Shown: positions 23,695-35,740 of the stretch, piece after piece
Layout of the letters: each line of letters starts with the position of its first letter
How positions within the stretch are numbered: position 1 is the first letter of the stretch
NCBI RefSeq assembly: GCF_963675165.1
Contig: NC_087382.1
Location: forward strand, 4,255,963-4,319,962
Length of the DNA stretch: 64,000 bases
DNA from: Halichondria panicea
Lineage: Eukaryota > Porifera > Demospongiae > Suberitida > Halichondriidae
Direction: 5' to 3'
Program-made: the position numbers and the translations under genes
The notes under the pieces: model-generated
The model's database searches: none
Told to the model about the DNA's origin: nothing
What the model saw: only the letters and a program-made list of their open reading frames with translations

Positions 23695-26600
23695 ATGATG
23701 GCTGAGTATCTGTGGGTATCACTCATTGTACTGGTAAGTCAATAATAATAACATAAGTTTAAATTAATTTGCGCCCGTTTTTAATACAGTTCCTCTTTTC
23801 GAATGTGGTAAACTCAGGCATTGACGAGCAGTGTATAGAAACAACACCGGCACCAGGTCGAGATAGTTCTGGATATCTACAGGCTGTAAATTTTGCTGAA
23901 GCAAATTGTCCCGTGTCAAGTATTGACAATGAAACACTATGTAAGTCGCAGTGTAATTATTACATCTATGATAATTATAACAGCATGCATGCATACACTT
24001 CAGAATCTACATGTATTGCAAGATTCCTGCCATCCATTGAACAAATGGTCAATAGGACCTTTGTAGATCACCTCCAGCCATGCATATAATTGTGTGACTG
24101 CATGCAGGTTATGAAAAATGCTTGATGCCAAATATCACCCTTCAACCCGAAATGGATGCTTATGCAGAGTGTGTTGCACCACCAGAAAGTGAAAACCAAA
24201 CAGATTTTAACAGGGTAAAACTTTTTTACCACCCACCTAATGGCGGTCCGTGTTCCAAATTTCAATCAACAACCAACGACAGAAGTTGGCATCATCTTGA
24301 TGAACATATTCACTTCCGTAGACAAGGTAGAGTAGTTGAAGTATTTATTGTGAATGTTGCGGCGGAACATCATGATCTGATAATTGTTTGCTTGCCAACG
24401 AATACGAATAGTAGTGTACTCGAAGGCTGTATGAATGGCTCCAGATCTACTTTATTTGTTGCTCCTGAACAAGATTCTGAAAGTGAGTGCCCCAAAATCA
24501 ATATTAAGTGAGACTGCCTTGAAATGTATATACCGGTACCTTCATTGCAGACACAGACTCCTCAAGCAACTCCACAGATAATAGTAAGACAAGACAACAT
24601 AATTATGCAATAAGTTGCGCACATGCATACATGCATGCATTCATGTACCGTATTGCAGCTAAATTTTAATGTTCGCTGTACAGTTTTCAAGAGTTAGTCT
24701 ATAGCAATCCTCCTTGAAACTAACAGAAGACACAACGTCATTTGACCAAAGATCACGAAATTTAAAATTACGCGCTGTACGGTTTTGCACACTGCATGCA
24801 GCAACAACTTTTTTAATAATAATTATGCTTTTATAATAGTTTTGAATATACTTCTAATTATTGGCTATAGATCTACTACTAAATCAATAGTATAACCGAC
24901 TAGAAAAACATTTGCAATGTGAAAAATTGCTAGGATTGGCCAGGGGAACCACAAAAAAGCGTGGGAACAAGAAATCAGACGAGAGCATAACTCCAATCCG
25001 TTACAACGTCAATCACATGTATATACTGGTAGTTTTCCCATGTTTTCCCAGCCAATATGCCACGCAATTTTTACTGGTGGAGTGATGACCAATCCCTATA
25101 TATATTTATTATACATCCATTTTAGAATGTGGGGCACATAATCATGATGATTTGTGATGAATTGATGTTCCTAATACATGCAGTGTTGAGCACAGGTACA
25201 CACAGTCCATCCATGCGTAGTAACATGCACGGACCGTACTGGTGACTGCATGGAATGATGTGGTGGATGGAAGCTGATAGGTGGATCTGGAACACAGTCT
25301 ATTATTTAATATACTATGTATTGTACATGTTCATGACGTTGTAACGGATTGGAGTTATGCTCTCGTCTGATTTCTTGTTCCCACGCTTTTTTGTGGTTCC
25401 CCTGGCCAATCCTAGCAATTTTTCACATTGCAAATGTTTTTCTAGTCGGATTCCCTTTCTTTTTCAGTACAGTTTACGTATCATGACATGCATAAAGTGG
25501 AACGTCAAGAGGCAGTACAAGAAGAGAAGACAGGACTAATCAGATATCTTCTGGAATATCTCTGGACTAATAATTATAGTATAATGAGTAATAATTTATT
25601 GCTTGATAATTATGTTGAATTTGCGAATCAGTATTAAATGACAGCCATTTTAAGAGCATGATATCTAGCCAGTGCATATAGCATGCCTGTCAGAGAAAGG
25701 GAGCTAGAGCTGAACAGTGTGAAGAAAAGGAACACCTCAGGCTCTGGAAAAGCACCTGCTGCACTGATTTTAGGCGCACGGTTTATTAGCCACGCCTATC
25801 TATTATTCCACAACGCAATTGCTGAGTCATTAAAGATGGCGGAATTGTCTAGGTAAGAGAAATAGAGACTGAGAGGTCATCTGCCTCGTGGAAGCAATCG
25901 CAAATCTGAAGAAGCGCTTTGTAATCCAGGTTGTAGTCGTTTGGAAACCCTGTGCAGAATGTCCTGGAGATGGCTGTACTTGGAGTAAATGCTGGGCAAG
26001 AAACTTACTTACTTACTCACTTACTTACTTAGTCAGTCAGACAAAGAGCGGTGAAACGTCGAAATAGTGCAATTTTTAAAATGAAAATATTCATTCATTA
26101 AAATGTTTATGGATTATGAAATGAGAGATACAAAGAGAGAAAAGGCTAAATAAACTATCTGTTCAGCCAGTTTCTTGATGTGGCCTTTCCCTGCAGAGAT
26201 AGAACAGTTTGAACATGAGTCAAAATAATTGAAATATTGCTAAACACGGGCAAACCCACTGCCAATCCTATGTAAAACCTACTGGTTTTACTAATTATGC
26301 GTGACTAATATTATATTCTAATACAGGTGTGACAGACACAGATTCCCCAAGCACCACCACAGACAATAGTAAGTCATGCATGCATGCAGGAATTACCGTA
26401 TAGCACGACATTTTCTGAGGGGCTTAATTTTCACTGATTTTGTGGGTTAGCAATCCTACACAAAAAGTAAGTCCACAAAAATTGTTCTTTAACTGCTATA
26501 ACGTGCTAAGATTTAAGGCATGGCTTCCGGTAAGCAGTCATTCCACGAACATTGTGCAACGAAATGCTTTTAGAGGCTATTCCACAAAATAATATAAGCC

Positions 26601-27711
26601 CCTAGAAAATTTTGCGCTATACGGTATACAATAAAGTGGACTCACCATGTGGTAGTTTGCGCACCACACATGCATAATTATGCCTCGGTGCGCATGCGCA
26701 AGCGAGTATACGGTTATGGAAGGGTATTAGAGTCAAAATTCCCAGCTTTTGTCCCAGTATTTGTCCCGGTGTTTGTCCCGGTACACGTCCCAGTAATGCC
26801 TTTTTCCTGTGGGCGAGGTCGACCCGTCGCACAGCCGAGCAATTACTGCTGCATCCGCTCCAGTTCCTTGCCTCAGAAAGTGTCCCAGTATGTGCACCGA
26901 CAAGTGTCCCAGTGAATAGAACACAAAACTTCACGCGGTATTTATTCGAGGCAATACATTATAGGTAGCCCAGTGTGCATTATATATAATAATTATTTTG
27001 ATGTGTGTCTTGATGTATGTGAAAGTACAGAGTAGAAGCGTAGACACTGTCAGTGTCACTGACAGTGTCTACACATGGAGTTTTTTTTTTCACCCATTAT
27101 TCAGGTAGACATAAACACAGCACACAACTGACACACGACATAATTATGAATCTCAGTTAGTTGGGTGTGGCCCCACCCTGGACGCTCACGTAGGAGTCCA
27201 GGGTGGGGCCACACCCAACTAATTCTCTAATTTTAACTTTCTGCTAATCACCTTCAAGCATTTTTGCCATGAAAATATCGTCTTGCAAAACTTAATGTAA
27301 TGATCTTTACCAAAAATACATGGATATTGATGCCTATTAATTCTTTAGACACCTATTACGCTAAATTATTCCGAGCATAATTTATCAGGGCCTAATCCTA
27401 GATTTGTTATAATACAGGTGTGACAAACACAGATTCCCCAAGCACCACAACAGATAATAGTAAGTCAGTATATAGACATACTACTACAGTCTACATACTT
27501 GCATGCATGCATCTATGATATACCAATCCTATATATATATATATATGCATGGTTTTACTAAAATAGTATTGTGAGCAGACAATTATTTTGTGTGAGACTT
27601 CGTGAATTTTAACATAATTATACACGCATGCATGCAGATTCACCTGGAATTGCCACTGTTGGGCCAGTAGTCCTCTTGATAATTGGATTATTGAGTATTT
27701 TCTGCTATTAA
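23695..27711 (+). CDS. Gene E1: secreted D-module protein with repeat-exon stalk and predicted GPI anchor (251 aa)
   Basis: Seven exons: 23695-23733 (MMAEYLWVSLIVL), 23790-23940, 24108-24482, 24551-24583, 26327-26368, 27418-27459 and 27638-27711. The first intron is phase 0, the rest phase 1. Exons 2-3 are the cysteine-rich D module (EQCIETTPAPG; CLMPNITLQPEMDAYAEC; VVEVFIVNVAAEHHDLIIVC). Exons 4-6 are tiny Ser/Thr-rich stalk units (DTDSSSNSTDN, VTDTDSPSTTTDN, VTNTDSPSTTTDN). The last exon, SPGIATVGPVVLLIIGLLSI then FCY and stop, is a hydrophobic C terminus with no cytoplasmic residues, as in GPI-anchored proteins. It pairs head to head with D. Exon 2 could also read on through its GTAAGT donor to a stop at about 24089, which would give a short form. 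A very short-tailed membrane protein is the alternative to GPI. Confidence 0.85.
24896..25449. mobile_element. About 554-bp inverted-repeat element in an intron of E1
   Basis: Arms of about 114 bp (24896-25008 and 25335-25449), for example GACTAGAAAAACATTTGCAA and its inverse. They lie at the left edge of a 1.4-kb stretch (about 24893-26297) that is absent from the otherwise near-identical E2 intron. No transposase. Confidence 0.65.
26396..26624. mobile_element. 229-bp TA-flanked MITE in an intron of E1
   Basis: The ends CCGTATAGC and GCTATACGG are flanked by TA, with inner inverted TTTTCTGAGGGGCTTA and TAAGCCCCTAGAAAA. An identical-length copy lies at 44433-44661 in E2. Confidence 0.65.
27157..27222. 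repeat. GC-rich perfect hairpin in an intron of E1
   Basis: Two perfect 27-bp arms beginning TTAGTTGGGTGTGGCCCCAC with a 12-base loop. The E2 copy at 45194-45259 has a single arm mismatch. I see no target duplication. A separate perfect 33-bp palindrome (GTAGACACTGTCAGTG and inverse) lies at 27040-27072. Confidence 0.75.
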
Positions 27712-30156
27712 GTCCACCTTAGAGCCAGGTATATATGACATCCTTCGTGCATATATGCATGCAGTATAAAAATTATATACACTGATTTAATATCAAAATG
27801 CAATCTGGTTTATTGCAGCTTATAACTTAATGATTGAGCCACAAGAAACTAGATGATGTAGACTACGCTATAGCTATATGATTTGACATGTATAGAATCA
27901 TTACACTAAACTTGATTCAGTTAGAGTACGACATATGCCGTTTATAGTGAGGCCTATTGTATTTATGTAAGTGTTTCTGTTTCTGTGTGAGCTGTGTATA
28001 TTCTATATTACTTGTTCATGTTCACTGAGTAATATTTAACAGTACATATACATAATTATATAGACTGTAAAGCAAAACATAATATTGGAAAGACTTAACG
28101 CAATATGCCATGGTCATTAATTAAGCCATGCTGTTCATGGTAGATTGAGAGAGGGAATAATTAATTACACATAAAAGAGTCCCCAAGTTTTCTGTAGGGA
28201 ATCTTAGCTTTATGTGTATACATGCATGTATATTCAATGAAAGTATAAGCTAATTGTATTGCAAAACAAGTTGGTTGGGTTGAATACAGTCAGGTCATAC
28301 AAGAATAACAGCTTTCTGCTTTCCAAGAATTTACAAAAATTCAAAAGCACAGCAAATTGCTATAAGATGCACCATACAATAAGTATTATAAGCTAATTAA
28401 GTCAAGGAGTGAATGTATTGCAAAACAAGTTGGTTGGATTGAATTAATACAGTCAGGTCATATCCTAGACCCTACGAAAATTTCGACCATACGAAAATAT
28501 CCCAGGCTGAGGGTGCTCTAACATAATATATACTTGAACTGACTAAAATCCCTTGATAACGCTAACACCCATCACAAAACAGTGTCATGCACATACACTG
28601 TTCAGTGTATTAATTTAAGTAAACAAAACCTGCATGGTCTCACTTTTCTATAGTTTCCACATTAGTTTGAGTGAAAGTGGGTCATATAATGTGTACTTAT
28701 AATATAGGAATTAGGATGCAAAATTGAATACTGTCAACACTATATAGATCAAAGATTTATACCAAAAGAATGGTGTCTCCCCATAAACGACATTGATACC
28801 TATTATTATTCTAGCTATTATGCTAAAATCATTCCGAGCATATATAGCCTATAGCTATAATTATATTGACTGCATGTTCTGTACAAACAATATGCATGCA
28901 ACTCCACAATTTCGTCCACTAGTTCCTGAGTGAGGTATATATTGCTCCCATTGGGTGGAGTATATAGCTCAGTTTCATTGGACGCCTGCAGGCACACAGG
29001 TATACAGATACACATCAGGTCATAATAAAAGTGTGCAGGTGTTGTAATGAATACATTTTCTAGTTTCTGGGGAGACAACATTAACTTTGACCTGTTGATC
29101 AGTACACATTTGAAAGTGTGCAGGTGCTGTGATGAATACACTTTGTTGTAACATTGAATTTGGCTTTCTGAGAAGATGGAATTCTTTACATACCTATGTT
29201 GATTCACATATAGTCATGCTTTGTGAATTGATATACCCTTTTAATTGTAAAAGTGGCCGGGGACAATATTTAGCTTTTGGTGCATTTGTAAGTAAGATTC
29301 CATCTCAATTATGGGTACACTCTACATAAGTATCAGTCTTAAGTAAAAACCTGGCTTTTAATCTAACATGCGGACACGCACGAGTTGCATTACAGACATA
29401 TTTATATGACTGCATGTGGTTAGTATAGTATAGGTCTATAGTCTGATTCAGAGAGCTGTACGTTGTGGAAGCAATCATATAATATTGCGTGGAACTACAC
29501 TATAATCCACTGTTATGTATATATGAGTTATAAAAACGATGGGATAATAATTATCATAATTATGAAAATACGACATTCAATGAGACAGGTTCTGTTACTG
29601 ATAAGATTCTGCTTCATCGGGATCAGACCCTAGTGAAAAAACCTGCTGTGACACAAACAATATGACTGAGACTTCAAGAGGATTAACTGAAAAGGACAAA
29701 TTTGATTCGAATGAAAAGTTAAAAATTCATAGGCATCTTAAATTTTATGGCAATGGATGGAAGGTGAACAAAAACAATGAAAATAAAAAGTACACTTTAT
29801 GCTCATGAAAATGGCCGTGTCCCTTAAATGCTAATGCGCGTTGCAGCTGTTACTATGGAGACAGGCCTGCTTATCTTCTGCGCATGCACAGACAACCCAT
29901 GTGGCACTGCTGTTTATCAATAAAGTAGGTGGATCAAGGCGTGGTTTATCTATTTAATTATCCAGCCTGCCTCTGGAACCAAGGTGTCCAGATAATCGAG
30001 GTTGTACTGTACATTGTAAAAATTACAGCTAGGACATGCATGAGACTATACATCTTACGTATATAATATGAATTTTGTCCAAGAAAACTAAATCCAAAAG
30101 GCACAGCAAATGTAAAACCTGCATGATATCTTGTATACATTAATCGACCAGAAAAT
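27712..30156. other. 3' flank of E1 with decayed MPND-like pieces, duplicated at 46013-48462
   Basis: No intact gene. A possible 3' UTR intron follows the stop (donor after GAGCCAG at about 27730, acceptor before CTTATAACTT at about 27820). MPND-like remnants occur at about 28172-28215 (terminal block) and about 28908-28990 (SPMKL block, degraded by insertions). The whole stretch is almost identical to the segment after E2. Confidence 0.55.
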
Positions 30157-30280
30157 GTATTGCATGACACCTATAAAGTGTAATAATACAATCACTACAT
30201 ACTTCTTGGTAAGTACACATAGAGCTACTATAACAGCAAAATAAGATACCATGCATATAATTATAGTGATTACTGACCTC

Positions 30281-31994
30281 TAACTTTTTGACAAAGTAAA
30301 TGTTTTCCTTCCAGATGGCCTTCATTTCGGGAGTAGCTTGTTTGGTTTTGTAGCATGCATTCTATATATAATTATGGGAAAGTAAATGTAGTACATAAGA
30401 GGCAACGGGTTTACTATAAGATCTGCCACCTGTATGTCTGTGCATGAGATTTGTAGGTCTCCATGCATAACAATGTAAAACGCAGTGTATAACACTTAAA
30501 ATATATACACAGCCAATCTCCTATATGCAGGGGCATTAGATGTGATTGTCTGTGGACCACAAGTGTTATAGCAATCACAAGAAGGCTGGTGGTGTCAGAG
30601 GGAATGGCAATGGGTGCAGATAGCAGGAGCACCCTTAATCGGGGTGCGCTCAACCATGCATCTCGTAGACTCAATTAAGGGGCTCTAACATAATTATTAT
30701 ACTAGGCAGTGGTATAGGCAGAGGGGGGCTGACGGGCCTCCCCTGCTCCATGAACTCTAACTCAGCTTGAATCATCGTGATCTGTCAATCTATCCTGTAC
30801 TGTCCTGCATAATTATATATAGTTACTAGAATGATGTCATGTAATTGAAATGCATGTGGGCGGGTTATCTAGCTATAATGTGCATGCTGCATGCTGCTGA
30901 GAAATTCAGCACTATTTGTCTCAACCAATTTTAGCCCTGCCCTTCCAAAAATCCTGGCTATGCCACTGCTCAGGTTGACTAACTTGCTACCCACACGTAC
31001 TAACACCCATCACAAAACACTATTCATAGACTGATGATGAATACAGTTCAGGAAGTACAAGTGCATATACACTGCACACGGTTGAGCGCTATGAATATTG
31101 ACTGCATGTTCTGCATGTACACACAACTAGGTATCCAGTAGCAACAAGCTTCACCCACCATTTCGTCCACTATATCCTGAGTGAGGTATTGCTCTCACTG
31201 CGTTGAGTAGCTCAGCTTCATTGGGGACACCTGCAGGCACATGCATGGGTAGTCCGTACAACACATCAGTATACACATGCAGCCTGTCAGGTCATATTGA
31301 TGTGTGAAGGTGTTATGCTGCTGTGTGTTTTGAATGTTTCTGGGGAGATAACATTATTTTGGTAATCTATGACCTATAGTGATGACAGTATTCAAGCTAG
31401 TATGAGTCCTGTTAATTATCGATCATGCAGTATACACATTATTGCAAGTGTGTGCAGGTGCTATGATCGATAATCAAATAGATAAACCACGTCTTGATCA
31501 TTAGCAGTGCACACTGCCTTTGAATTTAGTGGTCTGAGACGATGGGATTCTTTAGGTTGTTTTATGACCTAGTTGAGAGTATATTCACATGCACGTTTAT
31601 CTGTGAGTTGATACACCCCCAACCAAATGCAGGAGGGGCTTTGAATACACAAATGTAGGAATTTTTTGACATGCATAGAGTTGATGGGTTACCTATTAAT
31701 AAGTCTTGTCTGTAGGCTATATATATACTATCTCCCTGACATGCTGTGTTAGGCAGTTGCTTACATACATGAGTACATACTTATGTACAATTTAGTATTG
31801 TGCGTTAAATATCCATATCCATAATTATAGCTGTTATAAACTCAATTCACTTTAATATGCAGACACGCACAAATTGCATGCCGCTGCATACACATGTGAC
31901 ATACCCTGAGGTCGTCCCCCTACACCATGAGCACCCAGAACATCTTAAACAAGGACACCTGTCCCTCTCTCTTACCGCTGTGGTTAGGACCTGC
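30281..31994 (-). pseudogene. MPND-type gene fragments (copy gamma)
   Basis: The NALVAYY exon (about 30281-30362) has lost several codons. The SPMKL exon (31155-31230) reads SPMKLSYSTQ and then TGA where the other copies have a tryptophan codon. The FEMFW block (about 31915-31994) has a stop. No JAMM exon remains; a LINE fragment (32060-32321) follows where it should be. Confidence 0.55.
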
Positions 31995-32059
31995 ACAGAC
32001 GGGGCGGGGTGGGTGAGTGCATGGATCGAGAGACAGACAAACATTGAAGATTAATTAAT

Positions 32060-32321
32060 ACCTAGAAGTGATATAGAAAACCTGGAAAAAGTACAGAGAT
32101 TTGCCATGAGAGTGTGTCTGGGTCAGTGGGATCTAAAGCAGGAAGAACTGCTGTCAGCATCTGGCCTTACAAGTCTGGAGACAAGAAGAGTAGTTGCAAG
32201 AATGTGCCACTTGTACAAAATTTTACAAGACATGATAGACTTTCCCAACCCACCGGTTGAAAGAAGAGAGATTGTCTACAATAGCCGTTCAGTTAATGGT
32301 CTCTCCCTGGTACCAATTAGA
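32060..32321 (+). pseudogene. LINE reverse transcriptase C-terminal fragment
   Basis: An open stretch reads LEKVQRFAMRVCLG, then LTSLETRRVVARMCHLYKIL, the usual pattern of the C-terminal part of non-LTR retrotransposon reverse transcriptases. It is cut at its right end by the MITE at 32322. 5' part absent. Confidence 0.7.
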
Positions 32322-32696
32322 TTTCTTCTAATTTATCGGACACTTCTAATTACCCCGGACACTCTTTTGGGCAATTTTTGTTGTTCTAATACAACGGACA
32401 CTCCAGTGCTTTAAATACCCGGACAATACTTTGAAAAGTTGAGTTACATTCACAGACGGCAAGTAAGACTTAGAGTGCTGCAGTTAGATAGCTTTGAGTA
32501 GCTAGTTTTAGATAGCTATAGTGCAACTATTCAGTCGCACACTGTTCTATTAAACTTAGCTAGCTCGCATGCAGCTGCTTGCTTGTTCTAATTATTCCGG
32601 ACACTTCGCATGCTCTATAAAAATCTGTTCCAATTATACCCGGACAATTTCCAAAATAATTATTTTTTACAGTCTGATAAATTAGAAGATATATAC
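32322..32696. mobile_element. About 375-bp MITE, copy 1
   Basis: The ends TCTTCTAATTTATCGGACA and their inverse are repeated, in the same orientation, in the 397-bp element at 62215-62611. The interior is also conserved (TAGATAGCTTTGAGTAGCTA). It is inserted into the LINE fragment. Confidence 0.65.
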
Positions 32697-32919
32697 CTTT
32701 AAAACTTACAATTATAACATAACAAATAACACCGGCTATATATAATTATACATGCATGCACATAATTATACATGCATGCACATGTACTGAAGTGTGCAAG
32801 TTTCCTCGTTCCCATACAGACCAAATTTTAGAAATGGGCCTGGGAACGAGGCTATAGTGTGCAAGGCATGTGGCATTGTTGTTGTACACACATGGAATGG
32901 TGGTCCATCCTTATTTTGC

Positions 32920-35211
32920 TTATTTTACAGCCGATTTTAGCAAATTTCCCCCATTGCTTTCGAGTTCCAACATTTGAGTTAACTGTTCGTTATCAGAATT
33001 GCATCCATATGCATTAACTTTCATTGGTAAACTTATGCCGTAGGCTTCATTTTCTCGCAGATTCACATTTTGATGTTCATTTGATCGCTGTCTCTTTTTT
33101 ATAATCACGAGTATTATGATGATGGGAACTGACACTCCTGCATAATGAATGAGACTAAAAATGTTTTGGCGGCATAATAGAAGTACATACCAAGTATTTG
33201 TGCTATTACAGCAGCAACAGGAGCGATCACAGTCCACATAATTTCCAAATCTGTATCTGTATATGCATGGGTGTAATATATTATGACAGCGTAGTTGACG
33301 TTGGATACATACATACCCTGAGTAGTCCCAGTCGTAGTTTCTGTAGTTGTTTCTCTGGTGGATACATACACATCCTGAGTAGCCCCGGTCGTAGTTTCCG
33401 TAGTTGTTTCTCTGGTGGATACATACACATCCTGAGTAATCCCGGTCGTAGTTTCCGTAGTTGTTTCTCTGGTGGATACATACACACCCTGAGTAGTCCC
33501 GGTCGTAGTTTCCGTAGTTGAAGGTTTTGTGCTCGGTCTGGTTGTTTTAATAGTTGTAGTGCCTAGTGGATAAGTGATATCATTATAGTATTCACTGACT
33601 GCATTGCTCCTTTCATATCTGCATCAGGGGTAGTGGGTATGACTGTACCTGTTCGGTCTTCAGTCACATGAAATAGAGATTACATTACATGAAGCAAATG
33701 CACACATGCATCATGCGTGTGCACAACTTGTGTGAAGATTCATGCAGTGAACGTTTAGTGCCTCGAAAATAACCAGCTATTATGGTAAATTACATTATAG
33801 AAGTGCAATAAAAGTGCAATATGTCTATATACGAGCTCTTCAACATACCTTGTTCATCGGTTAATTGAAGAAGAATCAATAAAGTTTGCTGACTAACAAT
33901 AGCCAGGCCACCATCAGGTAAAAATTGCAGCGCTAAACATTTCACTCGAGTATTATTGTTGAACTCGCTTGGATTATGAATATATTATGTTGATCTGTCT
34001 ACTTGTGAGTCGTTCAATCCATATATTTGTCCTATTATCGTACCCACACTGATGATAGAATGGAAGCCGTTCACAATTTGAATCTGAACATAATTGTATA
34101 TCAACAAAGTCAGCGAAGTCTATGACACAGCTAGCAAATCCCATTTGTTGAGTTGATCTGATAGTATAGCTACTCTCAGGACAGAGGACGAAATCTGCAT
34201 ATAAAATAATGTATATATACCATGCAATATATAATTATGTAACAGCAACACAATTACTCTATACTATATATATAATAATATAATCTACATTATTATACAT
34301 ACCAACCATGCATTCAGAATCACTGAGAACAAATAAACACTCTTCTCTCAAGTTGGTGTCAACTGTCAACACACCAAAATTAATGAATAAGAAATTGCCA
34401 CAATTGCGTCAGCATACCGGGTATATTTCGAGGGTATATGCATGTTTGTGGTTTTCGCGGATTAAGCATGTACCGCAAACATTTATAACTGTGATTGAAA
34501 CATAATATCGCATGCTGCAAAAGGCTGCTATTTCACGAAAATCAAGTCCACGAAAACCTTTCTAAAGGTATTTCCACGAAAATTTATATACCCTCGAAAT
34601 ATACCCGCTACACGATAACTTATGTATAGGTGTGCAATGTCGGAATATAACAGGAGCAAATCCTCTAAACTATGTATGTACATTGCATGCATGCATGCAT
34701 GCTCATGCACACATAAAAACTCACAATCTTCACAGCCCTCAGTGGTAGAAAAATTATTCCAGTCTTGAAATGGCCCGATTAAGCTAGTACAATTCTCGTC
34801 TTGAGCGATACAGTAATAATTTAGAGACTGCATGAAAGAGAAAAACACTCTGACACTGCATCACCATAGTAAACTAATAAAGCTCGGCTATAGGTTGTGA
34901 ATCACCAGTATATATAAAATGTCTATAGTCTGTTAAGTCAGCATCTTATACAATGCTACCCAATCTATAAACTGCTCTGTAAATAATAATTATATGTGCC
35001 ATAATTATGGCAGCCAGTTCATGCAACTCTCATGTGCTGTAGAAGCTATTATACAATTATATGTAGTGAATAGTTAACCTTGTGCAGTCTGCTAGATCAC
35101 ATAGGTATATACAAGTATAATTATAGATCTAATAATTATGGTCATATAATTATAGTATAAGCTTACCTTAAAAGACAGTATTGCCAAGATGTATGCATAA
35201 AACTTCGCCAT
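32920..35211 (-). pseudogene. Receptor-like gene H: signal - D module - 19-aa repeat stalk - membrane span, frameshifted and with altered tail
   Basis: Exons: 35167-35211 (MAKFYAYILAILSFK), 34725-34827, 33849-34194 (D module), 33317-33562 (stalk with about three copies of DVYVSTRETTTETTTGITQ), 33191-33256 and 32920-33137. The D exon is 346 nt, not a multiple of three as needed. Its opening frame (FVLCPES, FASCVIDFADFVDIQLC) meets TAA at 33974-33976, and the end (VKCLALQFLPDGG) is in another frame. The tail keeps ENEAYGISLPMKVNAYGC but, instead of YEEI, runs into a repeat that is also present at about 9060-9115. Either a pseudogene or one carrying a sequencing error at the shift. A 192-bp TA-flanked MITE (34417-34608) lies in intron 2. 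Confidence 0.7.
34417..34608. mobile_element. 192-bp TA-flanked MITE in intron 2 of H
   Basis: The inverted ends CCGGGTATATTTCGAGGGTA and TATACCCTCGAAATATACCC lie between TA dinucleotides. A worn relative occurs at about 39838-40018. Confidence 0.6.
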
Positions 35212-35594
35212 CGGGCTAGCTTGATAATGCAACACTAAGGTGTTTTGCACAAGTCTTAAAGTTGGGTAATTTTGGTTGAGCTTTCCTAAAAAATTTAGCT
35301 ATGTGTATCTAGATCTAATTGCATGTATATATAGTTAGCAAAATATAGAAATCTAAAGTGGACTCAATTGTATTGGCAACAATTTCTATATTTACTGCTA
35401 GACTATAACATAATTATATAGTGCTGTGTCTGGCAGGTATTGTGTATAAAGCCTTAATTATATGAAGTTTTCACTTGAGTCTTACTAAATTTAGCTAGTG
35501 CATGCATGGTATAGCTAATATACATTTAGGTAAAAACTACAATAGCATCATACTTTAATTTTTAGTTCCAACTTGTTTTGCACAAGATTCTAAA

Positions 35595-35740
35595 ACAATT
35601 ATCCATTGCATGCATGAGACTGGAAAGAATCCATCATATATACGGAGATCCTCCTCCTCTAACAAAGAATCCATGTTATGAAGAGCTGCCACATTTGTAT
35701 GAGTCAATTGACCCAGATTGCATGCTAAGGTTGTACAAGC
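35595..35740 (+). pseudogene. Broken copy of the NPxY tail exon of gene C
   Basis: Nucleotides match exon 8 of C from GAGACTGGAAAGAATCCATC through KNPCYEE and LYESID. An extra base count near the first NPxY shifts the frame, and the rest of the tail is missing. It lies 380 bp from the start of H in divergent orientation, as C does to B, so it may be the remains of a second B/C-type pair. Confidence 0.65.

Noticed and set aside
26617..26934. Overlapping open frames on both strands near 26.6-26.9 kb (and 44.65-44.97 kb)
   Set aside because: They cover a simple GTCCCAGT-type repeat within an intron of E1/E2. No splice sites or domain; openness on both strands reflects repeat composition.
33198..33521. 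Plus-strand and second minus-strand frames over the gene H stalk
   Set aside because: Shadows of the 57-bp repeats. Only the TTETTTG frame fits the phase-1 exon borders.
32920..35211. Gene H as an intact gene
   Set aside because: I looked for an internal intron that would restore the frame of the 346-nt D exon. The available GT/AG combinations either leave a stop or use very poor donors, so a frameshift is the simpler reading.
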